DNA from: Allium sativum
Lineage: Eukaryota; Streptophyta; Magnoliopsida; Asparagales; Amaryllidaceae
Direction: 5' to 3'
Assembly: GCA_030737875.1 (NCBI GenBank)
Contig: CM060921.1
Span: forward strand, 401,242,192 to 401,306,191
DNA: 64,000 nt
The translations under genes were made by a program, and so were the position numbers. The stretch's first letter is position 1, and the number at the start of each line of letters is the position of its first letter. The notes under the pieces are model-generated. The model searched no databases and was not told the DNA's origin. It saw only the letters and a program-made list of their open reading frames with translations. Shown here in pieces: positions 1 through 12,436 of this stretch.

Positions 1-1924
1 GTTATCCCAAATCAGACAGTTCAGTTTTGTTTAACTGATAAACTAAATAACGACCATTTTAACATCAACCATAAGCAATTCAAACAATGCAACCATTTTT
101 AAACATGTTTATAAATAAACATGACCAACCAAGGTGAGTCACCTTTATTGGAACCAATCGTTAAAAATAACGATTTGGTATTTTACTGAAATTAAACACA
201 GTTTAATTTCATCGTTTAAATCCACAGTTAAATAGATAACTGGCAAAGAAGTCAACCATTGGCAAGCAGAGCACACAAAAACAAAAACACCCAATTTATA
301 TAAAATATAAAAAGGGTAACTGAGTGAGATTAACTCACCTTGAATCGATTTTCCGTGAAAACGGTTGGTTTCAGTTGATCCCAAATGCGTTTAAAACAGC
401 TTCAAAATATTTGTGTTTGTCAATATGAACCGGACACCACTTGCTTCCTCGTTTTGCATTCGTCGATACGGTTCTATTGCTCTTGTTCCATCCGAGTCTG
501 ATAACACAATCATATAAATTAAATATGGAGTTTACTCTTTAATTTAATTTAATTTTATCCATATTCAAATAATAATTTACTAGCTATTCTTAGTTACGTT
601 TATTGTTAATGTCGGTTTGATACCAAAAGAACTAGGCACTTTTAAAACATCTCACTATATACTTAGGCATGGTTCCAACGAAAATGACCTGGCTTTGTAT
701 ATTTTAATTAATGACTTAATTAAGTAAATTAAACTTCATTTGGTAAATTTGAGTACTAGGTTAGGCATGTTTACAAACCAATCCGGCATCTATAGATATA
801 CAATCAGGCCACGTACACAAGATCAGGAATTACCATAGTTAGCCCACGTTTAAACATGAATTTATCCTTAAATATATTTAGGAAGTTTAAATGTTATTAA
901 TACTTTTTAACCTAAGACACTACAAATACAATTAGGCCCATTGGAATTTCAATACTCAGGCCACAGTAACTTTGTTAATTAACTATTCAATTGCGTTTCA
1001 AAACTAGATTAGGCCAAAACAAATTTCGGTTAAACAAATGTAAACACGTGATTAGTTAATAGGGTCAGACATATATTAAACTGGTTAGGCTCAAATAAGG
1101 GTATCATTAAAACATGCTTAGGCTTATTAAAATGAAATTAGCCATTTTAAAGTCCACGTTCAACTTACTGTTCATCCTTTTCACACGCATCCGCATCCTC
1201 ATGCCACCCTACAACTTCATTCAGCACGATTCCTTCATGCTGCTGCTCTTCGCCTCTACACATGCATGCACCCTACCTCTAAAACACGTCCGCCCATGCA
1301 ATCCTCCATTTGATTCCACCGTGATCAACTCCCCCTTCTTACTGTTTCCTTCCCCCTTCCCAGTTCACTTGTTCACGTCTTCATCAGTCACGGATCCACT
1401 TAAAAGTCACTCACAGCCTCTCCGTTTCACATTTGAACCTTTAACCCCTTGCATGCGCCATACTGTTCCCGTCCAACACCATGAGTCGCGACCCCGCAGC
1501 CCCTCCATTCGTCGACAAAACCCCATGGCCCAGGCAACTTCGAGCTCAAATCCGGCCTCATCATCCAAGGGAAAAGCGATGATGACCGTTGGTTAGCAGG
1601 GGACCGTCGAAATCTTCAAGTTTTCAGTTGGGGCCTTCGATTCATGGGATAAAACGAGAGAAATTAAGGGGAAAGAGGAGTCTTTTCAAATGGGAAGGGG
1701 GGAAAGATCTCGTGGCCATTCGAAAATGTGCCAGTCGAAATAAGAGAAACTGGAGGATTTATAATGAAAGAGTCTTGGGTGCCAAGGAATTGTCATTTTC
1801 ATGCGTACAGTAATATGTTGGGACAAGGACCGACAGACTTTAATTCTTCTTTAATCCACCAGCTAATGTTTCGCAGATTGAATTGAAGCCTTGCAGTGGT
1901 TAACATCTTGGGGAGGGTATGCTG

Positions 1925-1932
1925 TATATATA
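1925..1932 (-). promoter_or_regulatory. TATA-like box of E1 LTR (copy 1)
   Basis: TATATATA lies about 1.19 kb inside the LTR from its U3 end. Transcription would run leftward into the GC-rich segment 1610-1180. E3 has a TATA-like run at nearly the same distance (1.15 kb) from its U3 end, which supports a core promoter. The start site itself is inferred. Confidence 0.45.
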
Positions 1933-2189
1933 CATGGTGAGCGTGAAAGATGGACATATCGTAGGAGGGTAGCTGTGTATTTCGAAGTATAGGGCGGTAG
2001 GCATGTGAAGAACTGAAATGCTGAGTTGCTTGTGTAGGCGTTGTACCTAAGCTATTGAGTTGTCATGTATACGGGGTATAAGATGGTATAAAACATTAGT
2101 TTATTTATTAGTGAAACTTACGTGTGTAGTAACACGCAAATCCTACTTCATATCATTTCTGTTTACTGATAAAAATGTTAATCTTGGTG

Positions 2190-2900
2190 TAAAAAGGTAT
2201 TCCGGATCCAATGGGACAAGTTTCGTCGAAATCCGAGGTCGTATGGAAAAATTTCCCTTATGAAACCGGAAATGAACACACGTTTAATTTTTCTACGGTC
2301 ACCAGATAAACCAAATCAACTTGAAACTGCGAACATCAACAATAACTTTTCGATACGAACCCAACGACACTAATTTCGTCGCATTCTGAGACTGTTGCCC
2401 CGGTAGGCTGTTTTTACCCTGAACCGCCCTACCCTTTTTAACGCCAAATTTCTCGTTCTCTAAAAATAACAAACTATATACATATCCTGACTCTAATCGA
2501 CGATACGAGCTCAACGGAACTGGTTTCGTGGCCTAATTCGATCGTCTTCTCAAGTTACACTCAAATACCCCTTTGTTTATTTAAATACGCGCTATAGAAA
2601 TTGAACGGGCGTTTATGGCTACCGTGGTCACATACGATATCGGTTTTCCATGCAATTCACCACCATACAATAATTTAGCGATACGGTTCTAATGAAACTG
2701 ATTTCGTCGAAATCTGAGTCCGTTTGCAAAACGGCTATTTTAAGGGCCTATAATTTAATAACGATTTTCCATAGCGACTATTTCAAAATTTGATTTGGCC
2801 ATAACTATCAAACTATAACACGAAATCTGGATTTTTCTCTTTCATATGAAAGCTATTGCCAATACGGCTCCAACGTGTCTTGTTTCACAGAAATCCGACT
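2190..2900 (-). repeat. Degenerate periodic repeats in E1 U3 (copy 1)
   Basis: A motif of the form gatacgg..c.aac..aact.gtTTCGTCGaaatc.gag recurs with its TTTCG core near 2220, 2373, 2523, 2701 and 2882, spacings of 150-181 bases. The same motif recurs in U3 of E4 (spacing 167-168) and E5 (167-171). I read it as an old degenerate tandem array that built up the U3. Confidence 0.7.
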
Positions 2901-3117
2901 TATATCGAATCCTGTATTCTCAGTTGAAGTTCAAAACCAAATATTACGAACTGCAGTGCCATTTCCAAGCTATATTTATAATTATATAAATATATAACGT
3001 TCAACTTCGTTTTTAATAACGAATTAAAATATTAAATTCCATTAATATTCCCAACATAATATTTAAAACTAATTTAAATATTCATATTCAAATGGTCGAA
3101 AAACACGGGTCGTTACA

Positions 3118-3130
3118 TTCTTCCCCCCTT
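3118..3130 (-). other. Polypurine tract of E1
   Basis: On the minus strand AAGGGGGGAAGAA abuts the LTR start TGTAACGACC. This is the expected plus-strand primer at the core/3' LTR junction. Confidence 0.88.
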
Positions 3131-3135
3131 AAAAT

Positions 3136-3153
3136 AATTTCGTCCTCGAAATT
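3136..3153 (-). other. Hairpin beside the E1 polypurine tract
   Basis: AATTTCG-TCCT-CGAAATT, a 7-bp perfect stem with a 4-base loop. In E3, E4 and E5 the equivalent is CTTTTCG-TCCY-CGAAAAG, so both sides of the stem changed together. Confidence 0.65.
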
Positions 3154-3908
3154 GCTAAAGTAAGAAAGTACGTTATAAACTCATTAATTTCAAATCAAAC
3201 TTTATATTAAATTAGAAACCAATTCAATACTGTAAATAAATATTTTCAAAAATACTGAAAATTTTCTAACACATTAAATTTCTGAAAAATTTCGCCAGCA
3301 CCTCCTCTATACGGCTCAATCGGTACAACTACAACTCGCCCTTTCTAGGCCTTCTCCAATTTAAAAGAAAATAAATAGCCAAGCGGCTTGCCCAATAGGC
3401 TCATAAATCTCCAAACCAATATAAAAATAAATGTGTACCTTTTTGTCGGGCATATCACTATATCTTTTCCCATCTGTTATCTTGTCACCATATACACAGG
3501 CATCCCCAAACAAAATCCCAACTTTATCCTCAAAACCAAATCATTCATGCGTCCAAGTCAAATCCCATTCTTAACACACTCTCCATCCATTATCAATTTC
3601 AACTCTTAACTTACCAGTCCAACACCATTTCAGATTCCTGTCTCCAAATCCCAAATCTGATTCTACTTGATATATTATATCCCGATTCAATTTCCGGTTA
3701 ATTGATTTCAATTTAATTCATATTTGCTTTCACAAATTTCTATTTAATTTTGTTTTTGTTCAAATAATTTCCCTGGGAGTTTTCAAACAGTTCATCTCTT
3801 TCAAAAATCAAATATTCCCTTTCAGGGTTCAAAACAACTCGTCTTTCCCAAAGCAATTCAAAACAAAATTTTGGTAGTAATCCGTCACTTAGGACTCGGA
3901 AATGCACA

Positions 3909-3933
3909 CTGATGATGTGGCCAGCATCCTCAG
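3909..3933 (-). other. Stem with palindromic loop in E1 core
   Basis: CTGA and GATG on the left pair with CATC and TCAG on the right, with small bulges. The loop contains the palindrome TGGCCA. E3 (23366-23383) and E4 (37524-37543) have GATGA/TCATC stems with other self-complementary loops. This is a candidate RNA dimer-initiation hairpin. Confidence 0.45.
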
Positions 3934-4495
3934 AGTTATTTCCCAGCTATCAAAGTGAGTTCAATACTATATCACTTTCAAAAACCATTTCTAAACACTT
4001 CCATTTTGAAATATCTTTTCAAAATATCCTTTCCAAGGCTTGTAAAACAATTTAAAAACCTCCCAGGATTTTAAAATTCTTATATATTCAATCCAAGTTC
4101 ATTTGCAGTCACCTTTCCCACTTTTGGGAATTTTAATTCCAATTCTGATTAAAATTTCAGATTTAATAAATCTGCTTTTATATTATACGAATCCTAATTG
4201 GTTATTTATATAACCATTTCAATTATAATCAACCAACACATCCAATATACTATAATACTCCAAATATTAATCATTCCTTTATATCAAAATATAAATTGGG
4301 TAAAATTATTTCATTTACCCTCTTTCAAAAACATACTGTGTCGAATTATTCTGTTCAAGAGTTTAGAAACACTTATCGACGCAGTTTGCATTACTGTATC
4401 GACCAGAATTCATAAACTACTCAACAAACCAATCAACACAATATAAACAGTTTTTATATCAATTTACAAATACGCGCTCATATATATACACTCAA

Positions 4496-4534
4496 ACTCA
4501 ATCTAGGGTATTACTAACCCCATCTCTACTGAGT
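4496..4534 (-). other. Primer-site-proximal hairpin of E1
   Basis: Outer stem ACTCA/TGAGT, inner stem GGGT/ACCC, with an ATCTCT-type linker. Equivalent hairpins stand 35-50 bases from the primer site in E3, E4 and E5 with different paired bases. Confidence 0.6.
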
Positions 4535-4569
4535 CACGCCACAGAGCCAAGGTAATTTCTTAACCAATA

Positions 4570-4581
4570 GCTCTGATACCA
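4570..4581 (-). other. tRNA-iMet primer binding site of E1 (outer copy)
   Basis: Plus strand GCTCTGATACCA equals the 3' end of plant initiator-Met tRNA, so the minus strand is complementary to it. It lies one base from TGTAACGACCCG at 4583. Its distance from the conserved hairpin (about 36 bases) matches E3, so I take this copy as the functional one. Confidence 0.8.
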
Positions 4582-4582
4582 C

Positions 4583-4819
4583 TGTAACGACCCGGAGATT
4601 CGAGTAGGCTTTTCAACCATCCTCTCCTCCCTCGGTACTGGGCTAACCTCCCAGCGTGGCTTACAGAGATACCTCAGAACTGCTTTTACGGCCAGCCTCT
4701 CGACTCGACCAACCCACATTGTCGGGAGATGTAGGGGTAAGAGTCTCCCGTTCGCCACCTAACGCGAAGCGAGAACCCCCTATCATCCGTACCAATTAAG
4801 CAACCAGCTCTGATACCAC
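4583..4819 (-). other. Extra U5-like segment with a second primer site (4807-4818)
   Basis: GCTCTGATACCA occurs again at 4807-4818, followed by TGAAACGAACCGG at 4820, a slightly altered LTR start. The 237 bases between the two junctions are richer in GC than their surroundings and not repeated elsewhere in the window. Either the LTR begins at 4583 and has swallowed a primer-site/LTR junction, or it begins at 4820 and the leader carries a piece of another LTR. Confidence 0.6.
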
Positions 4820-5317
4820 TGAAACGAACCGGAATTTTCGACTCCGAAAATCAACATCAAACTACCATGTTGACCATTCAGACATCGAATATTCCAGATC
4901 ATTAATAGAAGAAGTTAGAGGGTGAGAATAGATAAGGTAGAAATATTGAATAGAAGAAGAAGAAGAAGAAAGCAACACCACACAGAGTCTCACATCGCAG
5001 CGGAACAAAATATAATACAGAAATAAATCTTTATTGAGAGCTTTGAAAATACTTACAGTATCAGAGTACATCAACATCTGGACAGTGATAATCTGTCCTC
5101 ATACACACAGCGGAATACTAATAATATCATACATCTGGACTCTTCCAGCTCGTCTCTTCACAGTAGTCGATAACCTGAACCTGTACAACCCGGCCTAACC
5201 CGAGCATTTACAAAACACCGGGTCAGTCTGGTGAACCAGAGTGAGATAAACTCGCACAGTAATAAGGGTGAATCATCCCATCGTGATTTTAAAGTTCAAA
5301 ACCTTTTATAAAGAAAA

Positions 5318-5377
5318 GGATAATCGTAAGACCAAATCCACACATAAATACGGACGGTTTTTCCCTTACGATAACCC
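5318..5377 (-). other. U5 stem-loop of E1
   Basis: Core stem ATCGTAAG (5323-5330) with CTTACGAT (5365-5372), extended outward past one mismatch to GG/CC. Inside it ACC pairs with GGT and TCC with GGA. It sits where other elements of the window have CCATTATAAG/CTTATAATGG stems. Confidence 0.6.
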
Positions 5378-6782
5378 AAAACAGTTTTGAAACAATATCT
5401 TTTCTGATATTATAATAATGTCTAAACACAAGTAAATATAATCTAGTAGAATGCTTGCATCTCACGCTCTACATATATAGTATACAATCAAAACCGCAGG
5501 CGTTTATTGGAAATTGGATTCCGACTTGACAAGGTATGGGTCCACCTTCCGATAGTGTATCTCTAGAGACGAATACACTGGGTTCAACAAGAACTTCTTG
5601 CAACCCGGCCCTCACATGACCGACCACTCATTTCGCTTGAGTGTATCGAATGTATATCACCGACGGTTGGGATCAGCAACCGTCTCCCGACAAGGGACAG
5701 CATCGAAACATAGATTAAAGAAGCAAATAGGATTTCCTCTAGATAGGTGATCATACACCCTAATGGGAGCGACCCACATAGCCATGTTGCCTGCCCGATT
5801 TTTGTCATCTCCTGGTTGATGAGGCTTGAGGTCTAGATTACTCTTAATCATCTGGTCGTCATTCACTTTGAATGCCACATCGTCAAATCCATCAGATATC
5901 ACTAATTGATATCCACAAAAATACTCTAGCTGGAAGCTACGAGAACGGCAATTCCCTGCCAACAACTATCGTACGTTTGAAGAAATCAACGTACGTGATC
6001 CTTCGGAAATACTCTGTCAGACATTCGTCCATATACGTCATCCAGGAACAGGATGAACCGAAGGCACTCTCCTATCGCATCCATATAGGAATCACCCCAT
6101 GGATCAGTAGCGAGAAGTCCTTGCAACCCGTAGATTCCAACCACGACAGAATCACAGTTTATCTCTGCTTGCCAGGCAGAGAACATTAGTGGTCCTTCCG
6201 TTTATGAAAACCCACGGTCTTCAATGCTCCATCTCGACCATCTTCTGAGATCTTCACGTATTTGTTGGTCGGAATGGTTTTCGAATATAAATTCGATCCC
6301 GGTCTTTCCCTACCAACAATCGTATTGGACATGATTTGATAGTCGGTGTTTTAACTATCAAAATAAACAGTGTTTCAAACATGACACTCCAATGAGTTCA
6401 CTGATTCAGTATTTAGCATCATTTGGCCTTTGACAATCTAATTTCCTTTTTGTTAAATTGAAACTTCCAATTCTTTTACTATTCAAAAATATGATATTTG
6501 AATAACTCTAATTGATTAATTAACATTCGTCTTAACTTCATTCGCTTGACTCTAGATCGCAGCGATCACAATGGTTACGCCTGATTCCCTTAGGAAACAT
6601 CCGACCGCCGTAGGCTATCTGTAGCCCTGCGAATTTCGCTAGCAGTCGTACGCAATGGCAACTTAGCCGAATAATTATGTTTGGCTAATTCTATCTTGAA
6701 TAACTATATTCAATTACCCATTTAAAATCTTCTTCAAATCATCCTTTAAATTCGGAAATCCAATCAGTTTTAACAAAGACAT

Positions 6783-6970
6783 TTATAGCACATATGTTAT
6801 AACAATAGCGTTATAATTACTATTTAGATTTACAAAACAACAGCGCTATAATCGCTGTTTAGGTTTACAACCCATTTACTATAGCAAAAGTGTTACAATC
6901 GCTATATTAGATTTACAAAACATATATTATAACAACAGCGCTAAAATCGCTGTATAGATTTTCAACCCAT
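6783..6970. repeat. Short imperfect tandem repeat in E1 LTR
   Basis: Three to four degenerate units of about 55-60 bases, each with a short palindrome of the form AACAGCGCTATAATCGCTGTT-like halves followed by tagatttacaaa. Presumably slippage; no coding meaning seen. Confidence 0.65.
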
Positions 6971-9900
6971 ATCCACTAACGTCTCTTACGATTACCAACT
7001 AATACTATCTTCAGATAATCCCAATGTTGTTCAAGTTGGGGTATTTTAATTACCTCTCAGACCTTGATCAAACAACGTTCTCATCCTCAGATAAATGTCA
7101 GTTGTAATCCAACACCAAAATTCCACTCCAGTCTCAAACAAATCCCATTTATAAATTGGGTTTAGTTATACAATCTTATGACCCATTTCTTTATCCCCAA
7201 ATTTCACTTTCTATCAATCCCCTTTCAATTATTTTCAACCCTTATCCACTTTGGAGATCTTATTTCCCTTGTCCCATTTTTACTTGATTTCACTCTCACG
7301 TAATGTTGATGTAAAGTTAATGCTTTACACTTTAAATCTCACTTAAAACCTCTGGTTTATAATAAACCCTTTTTATCGTAATCTCCTTTCACTTAATTCA
7401 TATAATTGAGTACGTTTATTTCCTTTCACCATTCAATTGGCTTGCATCTCACATTCGGTAACCTTTTAAACGAATTCTCATTTAAAAATATATTCCTAAC
7501 TTTATCATTAATCAAAATAATAACTTATTTCAAACATTAACTACTTTAGTAGTTAATCCCTTTATTAACTAAATTAAATATTAAATCCCTTTTAAATCCT
7601 TATTTAAATTCAAACAATGTTCATTTAACTATTTTAGTCAAAACACATTAACTTGATAAACAATTCTAATTCCAAACGGTCGATTTAATTAACTCAAAAA
7701 CTTGATTATCTCATTAACCGATTTTAACAATCCTTGCTTTAAATTAATTAAAAATATAATTAATTTAAATAAATTCTAATTATTTGTTTTATTTACCAAA
7801 CAATGATCAAAGTTAACTCTTCGATTCATTTCTTATTTTCATACTTGAAAATCTGATTAACATCAGCATATACTTTATAAAATAAACCAACCATAAATCA
7901 AGGTCTTAAATAAAATATTTATTTAATTCTCTTTTATACCTTATTCAAATAATATATTTCAAGATCTGAGTCCAGTTATAAAATAAACTTTATAACTTCA
8001 CTTTTATCGACTCACCTAACGGTGAATCCATATCTATAAACCGGTTGATTTTTAAAGGCCATACTCTGCCAAACACTTAACCAATATCACCTATTGGTTC
8101 GAACCAAACAGAGGTTGAATATTCAGTCAAACATCAACCATCAAATCAATCACACAAACAGATCAGTTCATATATGATCATATGAAAATAAATAATACAT
8201 TTGAGGGATCCGGTTGGGTCCCTCCAACCTGTTCTTCCCTGTATTCAAATGGTTATCTCAAATCAGACAGTTCAGTTTTGTTTAACTGATAAACTAAATA
8301 ACGACCATTTTAACATCAACCATAAGCAATTCAAACAATGCAACCATTTTTAAACATGTTTATAAATAAACATGACCAACCAAGGTGAGTCACCTTTATT
8401 GGAACCAATCGTTAAAAATAACGATTTGGTATTTTACTGAAATTAAACACAGTTTAATTTCATCGTTTAAATCCACAGTTAAATAGATAACTGGCAAAGA
8501 AGTCAACCATTGGCAAGCAGAGCACACAAAAACAAAAACACCCAATTTATATAAAATATAAAAAGGGTAACTGAGTGAGATTAACTCACCTTGAATCGAT
8601 TTTCCGTGAAAACGGTTGGTTTCAGTTGATCCCAAATGCGTTTAAAACAGCTTCAAAATATTTGTGTTTGTCAATATGAACCGGACACCACTTGCTTCCT
8701 CGTTTTGCATTCGTCGATACGGTTCTATTGCTCTTGTTCCATCCGAGTCTGATAACACAATCATATAAATTAAATATGGAGTTTACTCTTTAATTTAATT
8801 TAATTTTATCCATATTCAAATAATAATTTACTAGCTATTCTTAGTTACGTTTATTGTTAATGTCGGTTTGATACCAAAAGAACTAGGCACTTTTAAAACA
8901 TCTCACTATATACTTAGGCATGGTTCCAACGAAAATGACCTGGCTTTGTATATTTTAATTAATGACTTAATTAAGTAAATTAAACTTCATTTGGTAAATT
9001 TGAGTACTAGGTTAGGCATGTTTACAAACCAATCCGGCATCTATAGATATACAATCAGGCCACGTACACAAGATCAGGAATTACCATAGTTAGCCCACGT
9101 TTAAACATGAATTTATCCTTAAATATATTTAGGAAGTTTAAATGTTATTAATACTTTTTAACCTAAGACACTACAAATACAATTAGGCCCATTGGAATTT
9201 CAATACTCAGGCCACAGTAACTTTGTTAATTAACTATTCAATTGCGTTTCAAAACTAGATTAGGCCAAAACAAATTTCGGTTAAACAAATGTAAACACGT
9301 GATTAGTTAATAGGGTCAGACATATATTAAACTGGTTAGGCTCAAATAAGGGTATCATTAAAACATGCTTAGGCTTATTAAAATGAAATTAGCCATTTTA
9401 AAGTCCACGTTCAACTTACTGTTCATCCTTTTCACACGCATCCGCATCCTCATGCCACCCTACAACTTCATTCAGCACGATTCCTTCATGCTGCTGCTCT
9501 TCGCCTCTACACATGCATGCACCCTACCTCTAAAACACGTCCGCCCATGCAATCCTCCATTTGATTCCACCGTGATCAACTCCCCCTTCTTACTGTTTCC
9601 TTCCCCCTTCCCAGTTCACTTGTTCACGTCTTCATCAGTCACGGATCCACTTAAAAGTCACTCACAGCCTCTCCGTTTCACATTTGAACCTTTAACCCCT
9701 TGCATGCGCCATACTGTTCCCGTCCAACACCATGAGTCGCGACCCCGCAGCCCCTCCATTCGTCGACAAAACCCCATGGCCCAGGCAACTTCGAGCTCAA
9801 ATCCGGCCTCATCATCCAAGGGAAAAGCGATGATGACCGTTGGTTAGCAGGGGACCGTCGAAATCTTCAAGTTTTCAGTTGGGGCCTTCGATTCATGGGA

Positions 9901-10176
9901 TAAAACGAGAGAAATTAAGGGGAAAGAGGAGTCTTTTCAAATGGGAAGGGGGGGAAAGATCTCGTGGCCATTCGAAAATGTGCCAGTCGAAATAAGAGAA
10001 ACTGGAGGATTTATAATGAAAGAGTCTTGGGTGCCAAGGAATTGTCATTTTCATGCGTACAGTAATATGTTGGGACAAGGACCGACAGACTTTAATTCTT
10101 CTTTAATCCACCAGCTAATGTTTCGCAGATTGAATTGAAGCCTTGCAGTGGTTAACATCTTGGGGAGGGTATGCTG

Positions 10177-10184
10177 TATATATA
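10177..10184 (-). promoter_or_regulatory. TATA-like box of E1 LTR (copy 2)
   Basis: Exact copy of the box at 1925-1932 in the 5' LTR. This is the copy that would drive the element's own transcript, giving a leader of about 5.5 kb before the primer site if unspliced. Confidence 0.45.
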
Positions 10185-10441
10185 CATGGTGAGCGTGAAA
10201 GATGGACATATCGTAGGAGGGTAGCTGTGTATTTCGAAGTATAGGGCGGTAGGCATGTGAAGAACTGAAATGCTGAGTTGCTTGTGTAGGCGTTGTACCT
10301 AAGCTATTGAGTTGTCATGTATACGGGGTATAAGATGGTATAAAACATTAGTTTATTTATTAGTGAAACTTACGTGTGTAGTAACACGCAAATCCTACTT
10401 CATATCATTTCTGTTTACTGATAAAAATGTTAATCTTGGTG

Positions 10442-11152
10442 TAAAAAGGTATTCCGGATCCAATGGGACAAGTTTCGTCGAAATCCGAGGTCGTATGGAA
10501 AAATTTCCCTTATGAAACCGGAAATGAACACACGTTTAATTTTTCTACGGTCACCAGATAAACCAAATCAACTTGAAACTGCGAACATCAACAATAACTT
10601 TTCGATACGAACCCAACGACACTAATTTCGTCGCATTCTGAGACTGTTGCCCCGGTAGGCTGTTTTTACCCTGAACCGCCCTACCCTTTTTAACGCCAAA
10701 TTTCTCGTTCTCTAAAAATAACAAACTATATACATATCCTGACTCTAATCGACGATACGAGCTCAACGGAACTGGTTTCGTGGCCTAATTCGATCGTCTT
10801 CTCAAGTTACACTCAAATACCCCTTTGTTTATTTAAATACGCGCTATAGAAATTGAACGGGCGTTTATGGCTACCGTGGTCACATACGATATCGGTTTTC
10901 CATGCAATTCACCACCATACAATAATTTAGCGATACGGTTCTAATGAAACTGATTTCGTCGAAATCTGAGTCCGTTTGCAAAACGGCTATTTTAAGGGCC
11001 TATAATTTAATAACGATTTTCCATAGCGACTATTTCAAAATTTGATTTGGCCATAACTATCAAACTATAACACGAAATCTGGATTTTTCTCTTTCATATG
11101 AAAGCTATTGCCAATACGGCTCCAACGTGTCTTGTTTCACAGAAATCCGACT
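10442..11152 (-). repeat. Degenerate periodic repeats in E1 U3 (copy 2)
   Basis: LTR copy of 2190-2900, with the TTTCGTCG-type motif at the same spacings. Confidence 0.68.
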
Positions 11153-12220
11153 TATATCGAATCCTGTATTCTCAGTTGAAGTTCAAAACCAAATATTACG
11201 AACTGCAGTGCCATTTCCAAGCTATATTTATAATTATATAAATATATAACGTTCAACTTCGTTTTTAATAACGAATTAAAATATTAAATTCCATTAATAT
11301 TCCCAACATAATATTTAAAACTAATTTAAATATTCATATTCAAATGGTCGAAAAACACGGGTCGTTACAGTTCAGTAGTTATTTTTGTCGCACTAGAGTT
11401 TGCGCACAAAATATGTTTTATGTAAAATATAGTTTAATCGTCATTTTTGTCGCATTAGAGTTTGCGAGCAAAATTGTGTTTCATGTAAGAACAAAAATGT
11501 GTTTTATGTAAAAAAGAAAAATAGGAAAGAAACTTTATTTTTGTTGTTTTGATAAAAATATGAATGAAACTTTATTTTTATTTACATAAAAATATGAATG
11601 CAACTTTATTTTTATTGTTATATCAAAACATGAATGCAAGTTTATTTTAAGCATTTTAAAGTAAAATATGTAAATAAATATATTCGTAGTGTTTCTGATT
11701 AAAGATAAGAAAAAATTATATATGGATATTGCACATGAAAGTTGTACATGAAAGTGAATATATAATTAGCGTTATTGAGGAACTTGAAATATTTTCATTA
11801 TTTACTCAATTAATGGAATTAATGGACGATTTAATTAAGAAGATTGCACATTTAAAAAGGATGAAATAAAAAGTTTAAATTGGTAAGATTTCATTCCAAT
11901 TATAATAATGAAGATTTGAATTGAAAAATCTCGTTTTTATGTTAACTTGTAAATTTAGAAGATTTGATTTTAAAATTTAACATAAATGGATTAATTGAGG
12001 AAGATTTCATTTAATATCAAAATGGTAAGTTTTTGATATTACAATTGAAACATTTTGGGAATAGTTTTATGATATTAATATGGAAAGATTAATGTTTACT
12101 GAAATGAAAGGATAAGTAAAAGAATGGAAGATATTTTAGAAATTAGATATTCTAAAATATGAAATGTTTTAAAATAATACTTTTAAGAGATAATTATAAT
12201 TATAATTATTAATTGTACCT

Positions 12221-12436
12221 GGACACGAGGTTAGGTCACATTTATGGCGGAAGTCTGCCCGGAACCAACCGGCATATCCAGCAGCCATAAATGTTGGGCC
12301 TAATGTGAGAGGTCCAAGTGCGCAAATACGAATTGGGTCAAGACACGAGGTTAAGCCCAACCTGTGGTAGAAGTCTGCCCGGAACCAACCGGCATATCCA
12401 GCATCCACAAGTTGTAGGCCTAATGTGAGAGGTCTG
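12221..12436 (+). repeat. Two copies of a 120-bp tandem repeat in Q
   Basis: GGACACGAGG at 12221 and AGACACGAGG at 12341 begin units that share AAGTCTGCCCGGAACCAACC (12251, 12371) and end in GCCTAATGTGAGAGGTC. The unit is much richer in GC than its flanks. A 79-residue minus frame over it only mirrors the duplication. Confidence 0.85.

Larger units (their letters stand above)
1..3117 (-). repeat. E1 3' LTR, partial (U3 side and middle)
   Basis: Direct copy of 8252-11369. It ends in CGGGTCGTTACA, the 12-base inverted match of TGTAACGACCCG at 4583. On the minus strand 3117 is the first base of the LTR. It holds a TATA-like box at 1925-1932, a GC-rich stretch at about 1180-1610, a possible splice donor (minus AAGGTGAGTT) near 330-345 inside a short GTGAG...CTCAC inverted repeat, and periodic U3 repeats at 2190-2900. 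The rest of this LTR lies left of the window. Confidence 0.9.
3118..4582 (-). other. E1 non-coding core between the LTRs
   Basis: About 1.47 kb with no credible coding frame. From right to left (element sense) it holds the primer site, a hairpin at 4496-4534, an imperfect stem with a TGGCCA loop at 3909-3933, a block shared with the E4 core and the E5 LTR (GAAAAATTTCGCC near 3285, and a TTGTCGGGCA block near 3440), and the polypurine tract. Shared blocks with the E4 core show that the non-autonomous elements have a common ancestry. It has no gag, protease or reverse transcriptase remnant that I can recognise. Confidence 0.8.
1..11369 (-). mobile_element. E1: non-autonomous Ty3/gypsy-type LTR retrotransposon with giant LTRs (left end outside window)
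   Basis: Bases 1-3117 repeat at about 8252-11369 almost without change; the differences I found are one substitution near base 8 and one extra G in a G-run near 9950. Between the copies lie a polypurine tract (3118), a short non-coding core and an initiator-Met tRNA primer site (4570-4581). This is the order 3' LTR, core, 5' LTR of a minus-strand element. The core has no gag or pol, so the element cannot move by itself and resembles the LARD class. Near-identity of the LTRs means recent insertion, which fits its place as the innermost layer of the nest. Only the right target duplication is visible (GTTCA, 11370-11374). Family assignment rests on the primer site, polypurine tract and termini. 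Confidence 0.88.
4583..11369 (-). repeat. E1 5' LTR, complete (about 6.8 kb)
   Basis: Starts TGTAACGACCCG and ends CGGGTCGTTACA, a 12-base terminal inverted repeat. The part from about 8252 on is duplicated at 1-3117; the part 4583-8251 has its partner outside the window, so the exact start rests on the terminal repeat and the primer site. An alternative start is 4820 (see 4583-4819). It contains a possible polyadenylation signal (minus AATAAA, 5030-5035), the U5 stem-loop (5318-5377), a tandem repeat (6783-6970), the promoter copy (10177-10184) and U3 repeats (10442-11152). No coding frame looks real. Confidence 0.82.

Noticed and set aside
1114..1596. 160-residue plus-strand frame, repeated at 9365-9847
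   Set aside because: It is antisense to E1, lies in the GC-rich LTR segment, has no recognisable domain, and its exact repetition only reflects the LTR pair.
4820..11369. E1 5' LTR starting at 4820
   Set aside because: TGAAACGAACC matches the LTR end less well than TGTAACGACCCG at 4583, and its primer site is too far from the conserved hairpin. Not fully excluded, since the partner LTR start is outside the window.
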